From positions 62,474-126,473 of the forward strand of contig CASEDF010000003.1 of assembly GCA_949286705.1 (NCBI GenBank): a stretch of 64,000 nucleotides of DNA, read 5' to 3'. The translations under genes and the position numbers were made by a program. This DNA comes from an uncultured bacterium. Lineage in GTDB: Bacteria; Cyanobacteriota; Vampirovibrionia; Gastranaerophilales; Gastranaerophilaceae. The notes under the pieces are model-generated. The model searched no databases. It had not been told where the DNA came from and saw only the letters and a list, made by a program, of their open reading frames with translations. This document shows, in pieces, positions 51,247-59,297 of the stretch. The first letter of the stretch is position 1. Each line of letters begins with the position of its first letter.

Positions 51247-51265
51247 TTATCATGCTTAAGGCACC

Positions 51266-51294
51266 TTGATTTATAAAAAAAATTATGCGATAAT
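51266..51294 (+). promoter_or_regulatory. hydrogenase operon promoter
   Basis: TTGATT (51266-51271) and GATAAT (51289-51294), 17-bp spacing. The leader holds a small GGGT/ACCC hairpin (51302-51314) and GAGGAG before ATG 51336. Confidence 0.65.
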
Positions 51295-51335
51295 ATGCGT
51301 GGGGTAGTCGACCCTGACAATACGAGGAGTTAATG

Positions 51336-51830
51336 ATGACAATAGACACAACCCGCAGAATCAGCACAACGAAGTTAGACGAGATTTTGCAGTCTTATGA
51401 TTACAAAAAATCCAATCTGATAGCTATTTTGCAAAAAGTACAGGAAGAATACCGTTATCTTCCGGAAGAAGCTTTAATTTACATCGGGACAAAAATTGAG
51501 GGGTTATCGCCCGCAACTGTTTTCGGTGTGGCAACATTTTACGCGCAATTTTCACTGGAGCCGAAAGGCAAATTTGAAATCAAAGTCTGCGACGGCACAG
51601 CATGCCATGTGAGAGGCTCAATGCCTGTATTAAACGCAATAAGAAACAAACTTAACATCAAAGAGGGGCAATTAACAAGCGAAAACGGACTTTTCTCGCT
51701 GGAAACGGTAAGCTGCCTCGGTGCATGCGGACTTGCACCGGTTGTTGTAATTAACGGAAAAGTTTACCCGCAGATGACGTCCGATGCCATCAGCATTGTA
51801 CTTGATACCCTTTTGAAAGAGGAAGAATAA
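51336..51830 (+). CDS. NuoE/HydC-like subunit of [FeFe] hydrogenase
   Basis: 164 residues. Thioredoxin-like [2Fe-2S] fold with C-x4-C (CDGTAC) and C-x3-C (CLGAC) ligands. Pairs with the flavin subunit. ATG 51336 is 6 nt after GAGGAG; ATG 51333 is too close. The next gene starts 1 nt after its stop. Confidence 0.94.
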   Translation: MTIDTTRRISTTKLDEILQSYDYKKSNLIAILQKVQEEYRYLPEEALIYIGTKIEGLSPATVFGVATFYAQFSLEPKGKFEIKVCDGTACHVRGSMPVLNAIRNKLNIKEGQLTSENGLFSLETVSCLGACGLAPVVVINGKVYPQMTSDAISIVLDTLLKEEE

Positions 51831-51831
51831 T

Positions 51832-53694
51832 ATGGAAACAAAAAGCTTAAGTATAGATATAAAAGAAGAACAGCAAAAAGCACAGGAAAAAATACGTGAA
51901 CAGGGTCTGAGGGTTCTTGTCTGCGCAGGAACAGGCTGCGTTGCAAACGGGGCTTTAGGTGTAATCGAAAGATTCAAAGAACTGGGCGCTGACGTATCAG
52001 TTTTGACGGATTACGATAAAATGACAATAGTTCCGACCGGATGCCACGGATTTTGCGAACAGGGCGTTCTGGTAAGCATTCCCGACAAGCACGTAACCTA
52101 TGTTAAAGTCCGCTACAAAGACGTTGAAGAAATTTACGAAACCCACATAAGAGGCGGACAGCCGGTTGAAAGACTTTTATACACGGATCCGCAGACAAAA
52201 GAACATATTTTTAAAGACGAAGATATTAATTTTTACGCAAAACAAAACCGCACCGCGCTTAAAAACTGCGGAAACATAAACGCGGAAAGTATTGACGAAG
52301 CAATTGCGGTGAGAGGTTACGAGGCACTATATAACGTATTGACCGAAAATAACCCCGAAGGCGTAATTGAAACAATTGAAAAATCAGGCTTAAGAGGCAG
52401 AGGGGGCGGCGGTTTCCCGACCGGAAGAAAATGGCGCTTTACGGCAGCCAACCGCGGCGGAAAATCCTACGTGGTATGTAACGGTGATGAAGGCGACCCG
52501 GGCGCATTCATGGACAGAAGTATTATGGAAGGCGATCCGCATAAACTTCTTGAAGGTATGGCAATTGCAGCTTTTGCAATCGGCGCTGACGAAGGTTATA
52601 TCTACGTAAGAGCCGAATACCCGCTTGCGATTGAACGTCTGAAAAAAGCAATAAAAGACGCCGAAGAAAGACATTTTTTGGGCGAAAACATAATGGGAAG
52701 CGGATTTTCCTTTACTATTCACATAAAAGAAGGCGCCGGAGCATTTGTTTGCGGCGAAGAAACCGCACTCATAGCATCAATAGAAGGCGAACGCGGAATG
52801 CCCAGACCAAAACCGCCGTTCCCTGCAAATAAAGGTTTGTTCGGCAGACCGACATTGATTAACAACGTTGAAACACTCGCAAACGTGCCTGTTATAATGC
52901 TTAACGGCGCTGACTGGTTTGCACAAATGGGTACCGAAACTTCTAAAGGCACCAAAACATTTGCACTGACAGGTGAAGTTAATAATACGGGCTTAATCGA
53001 AGTTCCGATGGGCACAACCTTAAGACAAATCATCTTTGACATAGGCGGCGGAATAAGAGGCGGCAAAAAATTCAAAGCTGTCCAAATCGGCGGCCCGTCA
53101 GGCGGTTGTTTAACCGAAGAACATCTTGATTTGCCTATGGATTACGACAGTCTTATAAAAGCAGGCGCAATGGTCGGCTCAGGCGGTCTGGTCGTAATGG
53201 CGGAAGATACCTGTATGGTTGAAGTTGCAAGATTTTTCATGAACTTTACCAAAAACGAAAGCTGCGGAAAATGCGTTCCCTGCCGCGAAGGTACAAAAAA
53301 CATGCTCAAAATCCTTGAAAAAATAGTTGCGGGAAAAGGCGAACTTTCGGATTTGGATTTGCTGGAAGAATTGGCACACACTGTTAAAGAAGGTTCATTG
53401 TGCGGGCTTGGAAAAACAGCTCCGAACCCTGTTTTGTCAACCTTAAAATACTTCAGGGACGAATATATAGCACACATTGTCGATAAAAAATGCCCTGCAG
53501 GGGTTTGTACGGCAATGAAAAAAATCGTTATTAACGAAGAAAAATGCAAAGGATGTACAAAATGTGCAAGAACCTGTCCTGTAGGCGCTATTGAAGGCAC
53601 GGTAAAACAACCGCACCACATAGATCAGGAAAAATGTATTAAATGCGAGGCATGCCTCAAGAGCTGTCCGTTTAAGGCAATTGAATTACAATAG
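51832..53694 (+). CDS. NuoF/HydB-like FMN-NAD subunit of [FeFe] hydrogenase
   Basis: 620 residues. N-terminal [2Fe-2S] thioredoxin-like domain, NAD/FMN core with GLRGRGGGGFPTGRKW and NGDEGDPGAFMD, Fe-S motif CGKCVPCREGT, and C-terminal two [4Fe-4S] ferredoxin domain. The composition matches HydB of trimeric bifurcating hydrogenases rather than complex I. Followed by hydA after 28 nt. Confidence 0.95.
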   Translation: METKSLSIDIKEEQQKAQEKIREQGLRVLVCAGTGCVANGALGVIERFKELGADVSVLTDYDKMTIVPTGCHGFCEQGVLVSIPDKHVTYVKVRYKDVEEIYETHIRGGQPVERLLYTDPQTKEHIFKDEDINFYAKQNRTALKNCGNINAESIDEAIAVRGYEALYNVLTENNPEGVIETIEKSGLRGRGGGGFPTGRKWRFTAANRGGKSYVVCNGDEGDPGAFMDRSIMEGDPHKLLEGMAIAAFAIGADEGYIYVRAEYPLAIERLKKAIKDAEERHFLGENIMGSGFSFTIHIKEGAGAFVCGEETALIASIEGERGMPRPKPPFPANKGLFGRPTLINNVETLANVPVIMLNGADWFAQMGTETSKGTKTFALTGEVNNTGLIEVPMGTTLRQIIFDIGGGIRGGKKFKAVQIGGPSGGCLTEEHLDLPMDYDSLIKAGAMVGSGGLVVMAEDTCMVEVARFFMNFTKNESCGKCVPCREGTKNMLKILEKIVAGKGELSDLDLLEELAHTVKEGSLCGLGKTAPNPVLSTLKYFRDEYIAHIVDKKCPAGVCTAMKKIVINEEKCKGCTKCARTCPVGAIEGTVKQPHHIDQEKCIKCEACLKSCPFKAIELQ

Positions 53695-53722
53695 TGCGGG
53701 ATAATTTACGAGGAAAATAGAA

Positions 53723-55471
53723 ATGACAGATAAAAAAACATTATTTATAGACGGTAAAGAAGTAGAATTCACGGATGAACCGAATTTATTGGAAGTAATC
53801 CGAAAAGCGGGAATGAATGTTCCGACATTCTGCTACCGCCCTGATTTAACCTCATTCGGCGCATGCAGAATGTGTGTTGTGGAAGTTGAAGGCAGAGGAA
53901 TACAATCCTCCTGCACAATGCCGCCGGAAGCGGGTTTAAAAATTCATCTTAATACCGAAAAGACCAGAAGAATAAGGAAAACAGTTCTGGAATTATTGCT
54001 GGCAAACCACGACAGAAGCTGTTTGACCTGCGAAAAATCAGGTGACTGCGAACTTCAAAAATACGCTGAAGAATACGGAATTACAAAAATCAGATATGCC
54101 GAAAAAGAGGATTACCTGCCGATAGACGACAGCTCCCCCTCAATAGTCAGAGATCCGAACAAATGTATTTTGTGCGGTGCGTGCGTAAGAGCCTGCTCTG
54201 AATTTCAGGGGCATTCTGTACTGGGTTTTGCCAACAGAGGCTCAAAAACAGTCGTAGAGCCAATGAACGGCAGACCGCTCGGACAGGTTGACTGTGTAAA
54301 CTGCGGACAATGCGTTGCGGTTTGCCCGACAGGAGCATTAACGATTAAATCATCACTGGATGATGTCTGGGCAAGGATTACAAACCCGGAGGTGAAAGTT
54401 ATCGCGCATATGGCACCGTCAGTCAGAGTTGCACTGGGCGAAATGTTCGGACTTGAACCGGGTGAAAACACTATCGGAAAAATTGATGCTGCGCTCAGAA
54501 GAATAGGATTTGACATGGTATTTGATACCAATTTCGGGGCGGACTTAACGATTATGGAAGAAGCAACGGAATTTGTTGAAAGACTAAAATCAGGTCAAAA
54601 TCTTCCGTTATTTACATCGTGCTGTCCTGCGTGGGTTAAGTATCTTGAGATGATGCACCCTGATATGCTTAATCACCTTTCAAGCTGCAAATCCCCTATG
54701 TCAATGCAGTCGCCGGTTCTGGTCGATTTAATCCCGAAAATGCTTGGAATCCAGCGCGAAAACCTTACAGTCGTTGCAATAATGCCGTGTACAGCGAAAA
54801 AATATGAAGCCTTGCGCCCTGAATTAAGCCAAAACGGACGTCAGGACACGGATTTTGTACTTACGACAAAAGAACTCGGCAAAATGATAAAGAGTGCGGG
54901 AATTGATTTTAATTCGCTGGAACCCGAAGCACCTGATTCACCGTTCGGGGAGTATACAGGTGCCGGAACAATATTCGGCGCATCCGGCGGGGTTGCGGAA
55001 GCAGCTGTCAGAACGGCTTATGAATTTGCAACCGGCGAAGTTCTCCAAAACGTTGATATCAAAGAAATGCGCGGCACAACAAACAGGTGCAAAGATGTTG
55101 AAATCGACATCAAAGGCACAAAAGTTGTCGTAAGGGTAGTGTCAACGCTTAAAGAGGCTGAAAAATCAATTAAAGAAATCAAAGAAGGAAAAGCACAATT
55201 CCAGATGCTTGAAGTTATGGCATGCCCCGGAGGCTGCATAAACGGCGGCGGACAACCCGCAAGTTTTAATGACAGCAAAATCAAGCAGGAACGCGCAGAA
55301 GGATTATACAAAGAGGACGAACAGCTTCCTATACGTAAATCGCATATGAATCCTTCAGTTCAAAAACTTTATCAGGAATTTTTGGAACATCCGAATTCCC
55401 ATAAGGCGCACGAAATCCTGCATACCGTATACACGGACAGATTCGCGGGGTCATATAAAGATATTAAATAA
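53723..55471 (+). CDS. hydA: [FeFe] hydrogenase catalytic subunit
   Basis: 582 residues. N-terminal [2Fe-2S] (CYRPDLTSFGACRMC), His-ligated cluster, two [4Fe-4S] (CILCGACVRAC, CVNCGQCVAVC), then the H-cluster domain with L1 FTSCCPAWVK, L2 MPCTAKKYEA and L3 EVMACPGGCINGGGQP, ending in the small-subunit-like tail. Makes or uses H2; with the E/F subunits it likely confurcates NADH and ferredoxin. No maturases HydE/F/G are in the window. Confidence 0.97.
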   Translation: MTDKKTLFIDGKEVEFTDEPNLLEVIRKAGMNVPTFCYRPDLTSFGACRMCVVEVEGRGIQSSCTMPPEAGLKIHLNTEKTRRIRKTVLELLLANHDRSCLTCEKSGDCELQKYAEEYGITKIRYAEKEDYLPIDDSSPSIVRDPNKCILCGACVRACSEFQGHSVLGFANRGSKTVVEPMNGRPLGQVDCVNCGQCVAVCPTGALTIKSSLDDVWARITNPEVKVIAHMAPSVRVALGEMFGLEPGENTIGKIDAALRRIGFDMVFDTNFGADLTIMEEATEFVERLKSGQNLPLFTSCCPAWVKYLEMMHPDMLNHLSSCKSPMSMQSPVLVDLIPKMLGIQRENLTVVAIMPCTAKKYEALRPELSQNGRQDTDFVLTTKELGKMIKSAGIDFNSLEPEAPDSPFGEYTGAGTIFGASGGVAEAAVRTAYEFATGEVLQNVDIKEMRGTTNRCKDVEIDIKGTKVVVRVVSTLKEAEKSIKEIKEGKAQFQMLEVMACPGGCINGGGQPASFNDSKIKQERAEGLYKEDEQLPIRKSHMNPSVQKLYQEFLEHPNSHKAHEILHTVYTDRFAGSYKDIK

Positions 55472-55476
55472 AATTA

Positions 55477-55505
55477 AGGGTCGGGTTAAGCTCCGGCCCT
55501 TTTTC
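55477..55505 (+). terminator. terminator of the hydrogenase operon
   Basis: GGGTCGG/CCGGCCC stem and five Ts, 6 nt after hydA. Confidence 0.88.
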
Positions 55506-55506
55506 T

Positions 55507-55655
55507 AAAGTGAATAAGGGAATAAGTTGTATCATAGATTAATCTATGCGGGAGTTCTCCAATTTTCATTTTATATAACGAATGATATAACACCTCACGC
55601 CACTCACTTCACTCACTCTAAAAACTTCTTACTGTCCCAGTATCTTAGTAACTTT
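55507..55655. repeat. palindromic TAAG-octad element, core type A
   Basis: TAAA, TAAG, TAAG at 55507, 55515, 55523; CTTA-type units at 55628, 55636, 55644 and 55652. Core GATTAATCTATGCGGG to TATATAACG, with an extra CTCAC-rich stretch in the right half. Confidence 0.85.
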
Positions 55656-55677
55656 TATCAAAGATTCTAAAAAACTG

Positions 55678-55706
55678 TTGACAAGAAAATTTGTTCTTGA
55701 TAGACT
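55678..55706 (+). promoter_or_regulatory. tRNA-Lys promoter
   Basis: TTGACA (55678-55683), 17 bp, TAGACT (55701-55706). Confidence 0.7.
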
Positions 55707-55740
55707 AAAAACATTGACAGTCGAAATGAATAGCAAATAA

Positions 55741-55813
55741 GCGCTTGTAGCTCAGCAGGTAGAGCACTCCCCTTTTAAGGGATAGGTCGCGCGTTCGAAT
55801 CGCGCCAAGCGCA
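55741..55813 (+). tRNA. tRNA-Lys (TTT)
   Basis: 73 nt. GCGCTTG/CAAGCGC acceptor, D-arm AGCTCAGCAGGTAGAGC, anticodon loop CTTTTAA (TTT), T-loop TTCGAAT, discriminator A. No encoded CCA. Confidence 0.96.
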
Positions 55814-55847
55814 AAATAAAAGAGGACATAAAGTCCTCTTTTATTTT
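55813..55847 (+). terminator. tRNA-Lys terminator
   Basis: Perfect 15-bp stem (55813-55827 with 55833-55847) around AGAGGAC, loop ATAAA, T-rich 3' side. Confidence 0.93.
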
Positions 55848-56054
55848 GCTGTTTAGCCAAGATTTAAATGCTTATTGCGTTCGAGCGGATTTTGCGTAGT
55901 GCGCCGTGTGAGCGAAGCGAACCCAGCACGAAGTGGCGCGGAGCTAACGAACGGAATTTTTACTAAGTAAAAATGAAGTGAGTGACAGCGTAGCGTGAAG
56001 CAATAATCCAAGACCGCGTGGAGCAAATCCAAGACAAATCGCGCCAAGCGCAAA
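55848..56054. mobile_element. segment between tRNA-Lys and a duplicate of its 3' end
   Basis: The 18 nt AATCGCGCCAAGCGCAAA (55798-55815) recur exactly at 56037-56054. The interval has GAGCGAAGCGAAC, a TTTTTACT/AGTAAAAA hairpin and GTGAGTGACAGCGTAGCG. No gene is supported in 55814-56117. Unlike Gly, the tRNA-proximal copy keeps the terminator. Confidence 0.6.
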
Positions 56055-56117
56055 TTTTTATACCCTTAGTATGCCAAATGCTCACAAAATGCTCACAGTT
56101 GCAGCTTATTTATTATC

Positions 56118-56681
56118 TTACTTAATATGCACGAATTTTTTAGCGCAGTCGAACATGGAGTTTACAAGCGCGGCATTTGAATAAATATTCATACCGTTGA
56201 TCTCCAGAACCTGTTTCATTCGTTTTTCCCACATATTATAAACCTCGTCGACCGTCAAATCCAGAACCTGACCTATCATTGACAATTCCTTAAAATCAAT
56301 GGGCACAGGCATTACACCGCGCAAAATATCCACAATATCCAGACGTTTTTTTCGCGGAAAAGCTTTCAAAAAATTCACGACAGACATTTTTTTAGACTTT
56401 AGAGCATCTTTTATAAATTCCACGGAATCGTCAAGCAAAACAGGCTCCTGCGGGATTTTATATTCCTCAAATTCTTCAGGCTCAACCTCCATAACCGTTG
56501 CAATCCGTTCCAGCGTAGTGCCGCGGGTTGAAAACGGTATCGATTCATCTATCAAGTTATATACATACGAAAGCGTTACCCCTATCATTTCCGCGAAATC
56601 TTTCTTGTGCAAAGCGTTTTTTTCAAGAAACCTTGCGACTTTTTCCGAACTTTTTTGTTGAATTATCTGTTTATCTTTCAT
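56118..56681 (-). CDS. XRE/Cro-type helix-turn-helix regulator
   Basis: 187 residues. N-terminal HTH: FLEKNALHKKDFAEMIGVTLS, then IATVMEVEPEEF; C-terminal helical region. It lacks an S24 domain. GAGG precedes ATG 56681. Divergent from pth with a palindrome (56747-56762) between them. Confidence 0.85.
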   Translation of the reverse strand: MKDKQIIQQKSSEKVARFLEKNALHKKDFAEMIGVTLSYVYNLIDESIPFSTRGTTLERIATVMEVEPEEFEEYKIPQEPVLLDDSVEFIKDALKSKKMSVVNFLKAFPRKKRLDIVDILRGVMPVPIDFKELSMIGQVLDLTVDEVYNMWEKRMKQVLEINGMNIYSNAALVNSMFDCAKKFVHIK

Positions 56682-56746
56682 AATTTAATCCTCACAATTG
56701 AACTTACCTTCAAAATACGTTTATCTTATCGATTTGTTAAGCGAAA

Positions 56747-56762
56747 TGTCGGTAAATCGACA
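56747..56762. promoter_or_regulatory. palindrome between XRE gene and pth
   Basis: TGTCG-GTAAAT-CGACA at 56747-56762; candidate operator for the adjacent XRE regulator. Confidence 0.4.
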
Positions 56763-56811
56763 CGGTAATATTTATTTACGTTAAAATAATAAATATAAAA
56801 GGTTTTTGAAA

Positions 56812-57369
56812 ATGAAATTAGTTACAGGGTTAGGAAATATCGGAGAAAAATACTGTTTTACACGCCACAACGCAGGATTTATGGTCGTCGACAAATGGGC
56901 GCTTGAAAATAACCTGCAATTCAGAGAAGAAAAAAAATTCAAATGTCTTATGACAAAATTCAATTTCAACGGCGAGGATATAATTATCGCAAAGCCCACA
57001 ACATTTATGAACCTGTCGGGTGAAGCTGTCGGCGCTCTTTGTAATTTCTACAAAATAGATATAAAAGATGTTTTGATAATTTTTGACGATATAGCACTGG
57101 ATTTGGGGAGGCTGAGGTTCCGTAAAACAGGCTCTGACGGCGGTCATAACGGGATTAAATCAATTATAAAGCACCTGGTGACAACTGATTTTGCAAGATT
57201 AAAAGTGGGTATAGGTCCGCAGCCGCCGATTCCGTCGGAGAATTATGTTCTCGGGACTTTTACAAAAGAGCAGGCGGAAATCTTGAAACCAACGCTTTCG
57301 CGTGCCGTAAGCGCGGTTGAGTGTTATCTCACGGACGGAATTGAAAAGGCTCAGAATATTTTCAATTAG
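56812..57369 (+). CDS. pth: peptidyl-tRNA hydrolase
   Basis: 185 residues from ATG 56812. GLGNIGEKYCFTRHNAGFM (catalytic His in RHNAGF), PTTFMNLSGEAV, FDDIALDLG and GGHNGIKSII. Recycles peptidyl-tRNA. The ATG is preferred to TTG 56806. Confidence 0.95.
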   Translation: MKLVTGLGNIGEKYCFTRHNAGFMVVDKWALENNLQFREEKKFKCLMTKFNFNGEDIIIAKPTTFMNLSGEAVGALCNFYKIDIKDVLIIFDDIALDLGRLRFRKTGSDGGHNGIKSIIKHLVTTDFARLKVGIGPQPPIPSENYVLGTFTKEQAEILKPTLSRAVSAVECYLTDGIEKAQNIFN

Positions 57370-57425
57370 CCAATCGGACTTTTCAAACAAAATATTTTGT
57401 GTATAATGAACTCAAGGAGTATAAA

Positions 57426-58823
57426 ATGAGCATACAAACAGCAGAACAATTTGAAGCCAACGAACAATACGAACAGGCTTATGAAGAATATAAAAAAGAA
57501 CACGAAAAACGCCCGAATGATTTGAGTATAACCGAACGCCTCGGACACTTAGCAATGATGCTTAACAAAAAAGACGAAGCAGCGGATTATTATATACAAA
57601 TTCTCGAAAAAGACATGACAAATACGCTTTGCTATGAACAGCTGATGGATATTTATGTTGATACAGACAGATACAAATACTATATCTATCGCGGGAATTT
57701 GCATTCAGTTGAGCATAAACTTGAACATGCAATAAATGACTACAAAAAAGCCCTTAATCATGCGGAAAACGAACGCGATATTGTCATGACACGTTTTACG
57801 CTTGCCAACTTGTACGACCAGACAGGAAATACGACAAAAGCAATCGATGAATTTTTGAAAACCCTTGAATACGAAGAAAACCACGAAGAAGTTTTCCTCA
57901 AACTTGCGGATTTATACATAAAAGAAGATATGCTCACAAGCGCAATTGATGTGCTTGAACGCGCTCAAAAACGCTTTGATACTGATAACGTCAGAGAAAA
58001 TCTTGCAAAACTGTATCTCAGGAATAATCAGCCCGAACTTGCAAAAGATTTGACTAAAGATGATTTATTAAAAATCAAGTGTATGCTCCAATCCGGCGAA
58101 GATACCGATGCCGAGAAAAAATTGCAGTTAATTGAGCCGTTTTATAAAAACAACCCCGAATATTACGCACTCAGAGCGGAATACTATTACACACAGGGCG
58201 AATACGATAAAGCGCTTGAATACGTTGAAAAATACAACGAGCTTAACAGAAATTCAGCGCTTGTGTACCAGATGCGCGCTTTGATTTTTGAAGGTAAAAA
58301 CGACGAATACAGCGCTCACCTCAACTGGGGTAAATATAACCTTGTCCGCGGCAATAAAGACATTGCGGTCAATGAATTTTTAAACGCATGGCAAATGAAA
58401 GAAGATGATGTGGATTTGATGAATACCCTTGCTGTTTTACTGGAAGAAACAGGGGACAAAAACCACGCTGTTGAATTCTGGGAAAGGATTTCCAAAGCTG
58501 AACCGACAAACAAAAAAGCGCTTGAAAAGCTTTCCGATTTCAGAGAAAATATAGGCGATTACAGAGCGGAAGCGGATTATCTTGAGAAATGGTACGAACT
58601 TGATAAACGCAACGCGATTGTAGTCAGACGGCTTGCAAAAGTTTACGAAAAAATAAAAAATAAGCCTGATGCCGTCGAATTTTACAAAAAATACCTTGAA
58701 CTTGCAAAAGGCGCTCAGGATTATGCACAAATCGAGCAAAAACTCCAAAAGCTTGAACATACGGAATTTGTTCAGGAAGATGAAGGTTTACTTGATAAAA
58801 TAATGCGATTTTTCAACAAATAA
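57426..58823 (+). CDS. TPR-repeat protein
   Basis: 465 residues with about ten TPR-type helix pairs (for example YEQAYEEYKKEHEKRPND and EYSAHLNWGKYNLVRGN). No signal peptide. TATAAT at 57402 and AAGGAG upstream give a firm start. Scaffold function is probable; partner unknown. The small NPSFGVK protein follows 9 nt later. Confidence 0.85.
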   Translation: MSIQTAEQFEANEQYEQAYEEYKKEHEKRPNDLSITERLGHLAMMLNKKDEAADYYIQILEKDMTNTLCYEQLMDIYVDTDRYKYYIYRGNLHSVEHKLEHAINDYKKALNHAENERDIVMTRFTLANLYDQTGNTTKAIDEFLKTLEYEENHEEVFLKLADLYIKEDMLTSAIDVLERAQKRFDTDNVRENLAKLYLRNNQPELAKDLTKDDLLKIKCMLQSGEDTDAEKKLQLIEPFYKNNPEYYALRAEYYYTQGEYDKALEYVEKYNELNRNSALVYQMRALIFEGKNDEYSAHLNWGKYNLVRGNKDIAVNEFLNAWQMKEDDVDLMNTLAVLLEETGDKNHAVEFWERISKAEPTNKKALEKLSDFRENIGDYRAEADYLEKWYELDKRNAIVVRRLAKVYEKIKNKPDAVEFYKKYLELAKGAQDYAQIEQKLQKLEHTEFVQEDEGLLDKIMRFFNK

Positions 58824-58832
58824 GGAGAAATT

Positions 58833-59231
58833 ATGCAGGTTAACAGAATAAATTCAAACCCGTCTTTCGGAGTAAAAATTCCGACAACAGAACTGATAGG
58901 ATTTGTGTGTAATGCACCGGTTACGGAAAATAAATTTGCATCAGCCGCGCAGACTATTACGAAACTTACAAACGGAAAAACTCAGGCGCTGCATTTGAAT
59001 GCACTGAATTTACACCATGTTGCAACACAAATGGGCGAAACCATAAAAACAAAATTCCCTCAAATTGCTGATGCGGCGCGCAAAGTTGACAACTATGCCA
59101 AAAAACTTACAAGTCATAATACCCCTATGAATGAGTATCTCGGGAAAATTGAAAGACGCTTAAGAGCTTTCAACAAATCACTCGGTGAAGAATTTGATAT
59201 AAAAGATTTTGAAAATACCACATGGGTTTAA
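58833..59231 (+). CDS. lineage-specific hypothetical protein with NPSFGVK start
   Basis: 132 residues. The start MQVNRINSNPSFGVK has the same layout as MKVEKINGN and NFTGG in the 552 protein. The rest is helical. AAGGAG ribosome site. Probably co-transcribed with the TPR gene. No family recognised. Confidence 0.75.
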   Translation: MQVNRINSNPSFGVKIPTTELIGFVCNAPVTENKFASAAQTITKLTNGKTQALHLNALNLHHVATQMGETIKTKFPQIADAARKVDNYAKKLTSHNTPMNEYLGKIERRLRAFNKSLGEEFDIKDFENTTWV

Positions 59232-59274
59232 TTTTTTACGGGCATTCTTTGCTAATGCACACAATTATTATAAA

Positions 59275-59297
59275 AAAGAGGTCTTACGACCTCTTTA
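59275..59297. terminator. bidirectional terminator
   Basis: AAAGAGGTC and GACCTCTTT arms (59275-59296), loop TTAC, between the hypothetical gene (plus) and clpC (minus). Confidence 0.88.

Noticed and set aside
51301-51316. Riboswitch in the hydrogenase leader
   Set aside because: Only a 4-bp hairpin; no conserved riboswitch core can be recognised.
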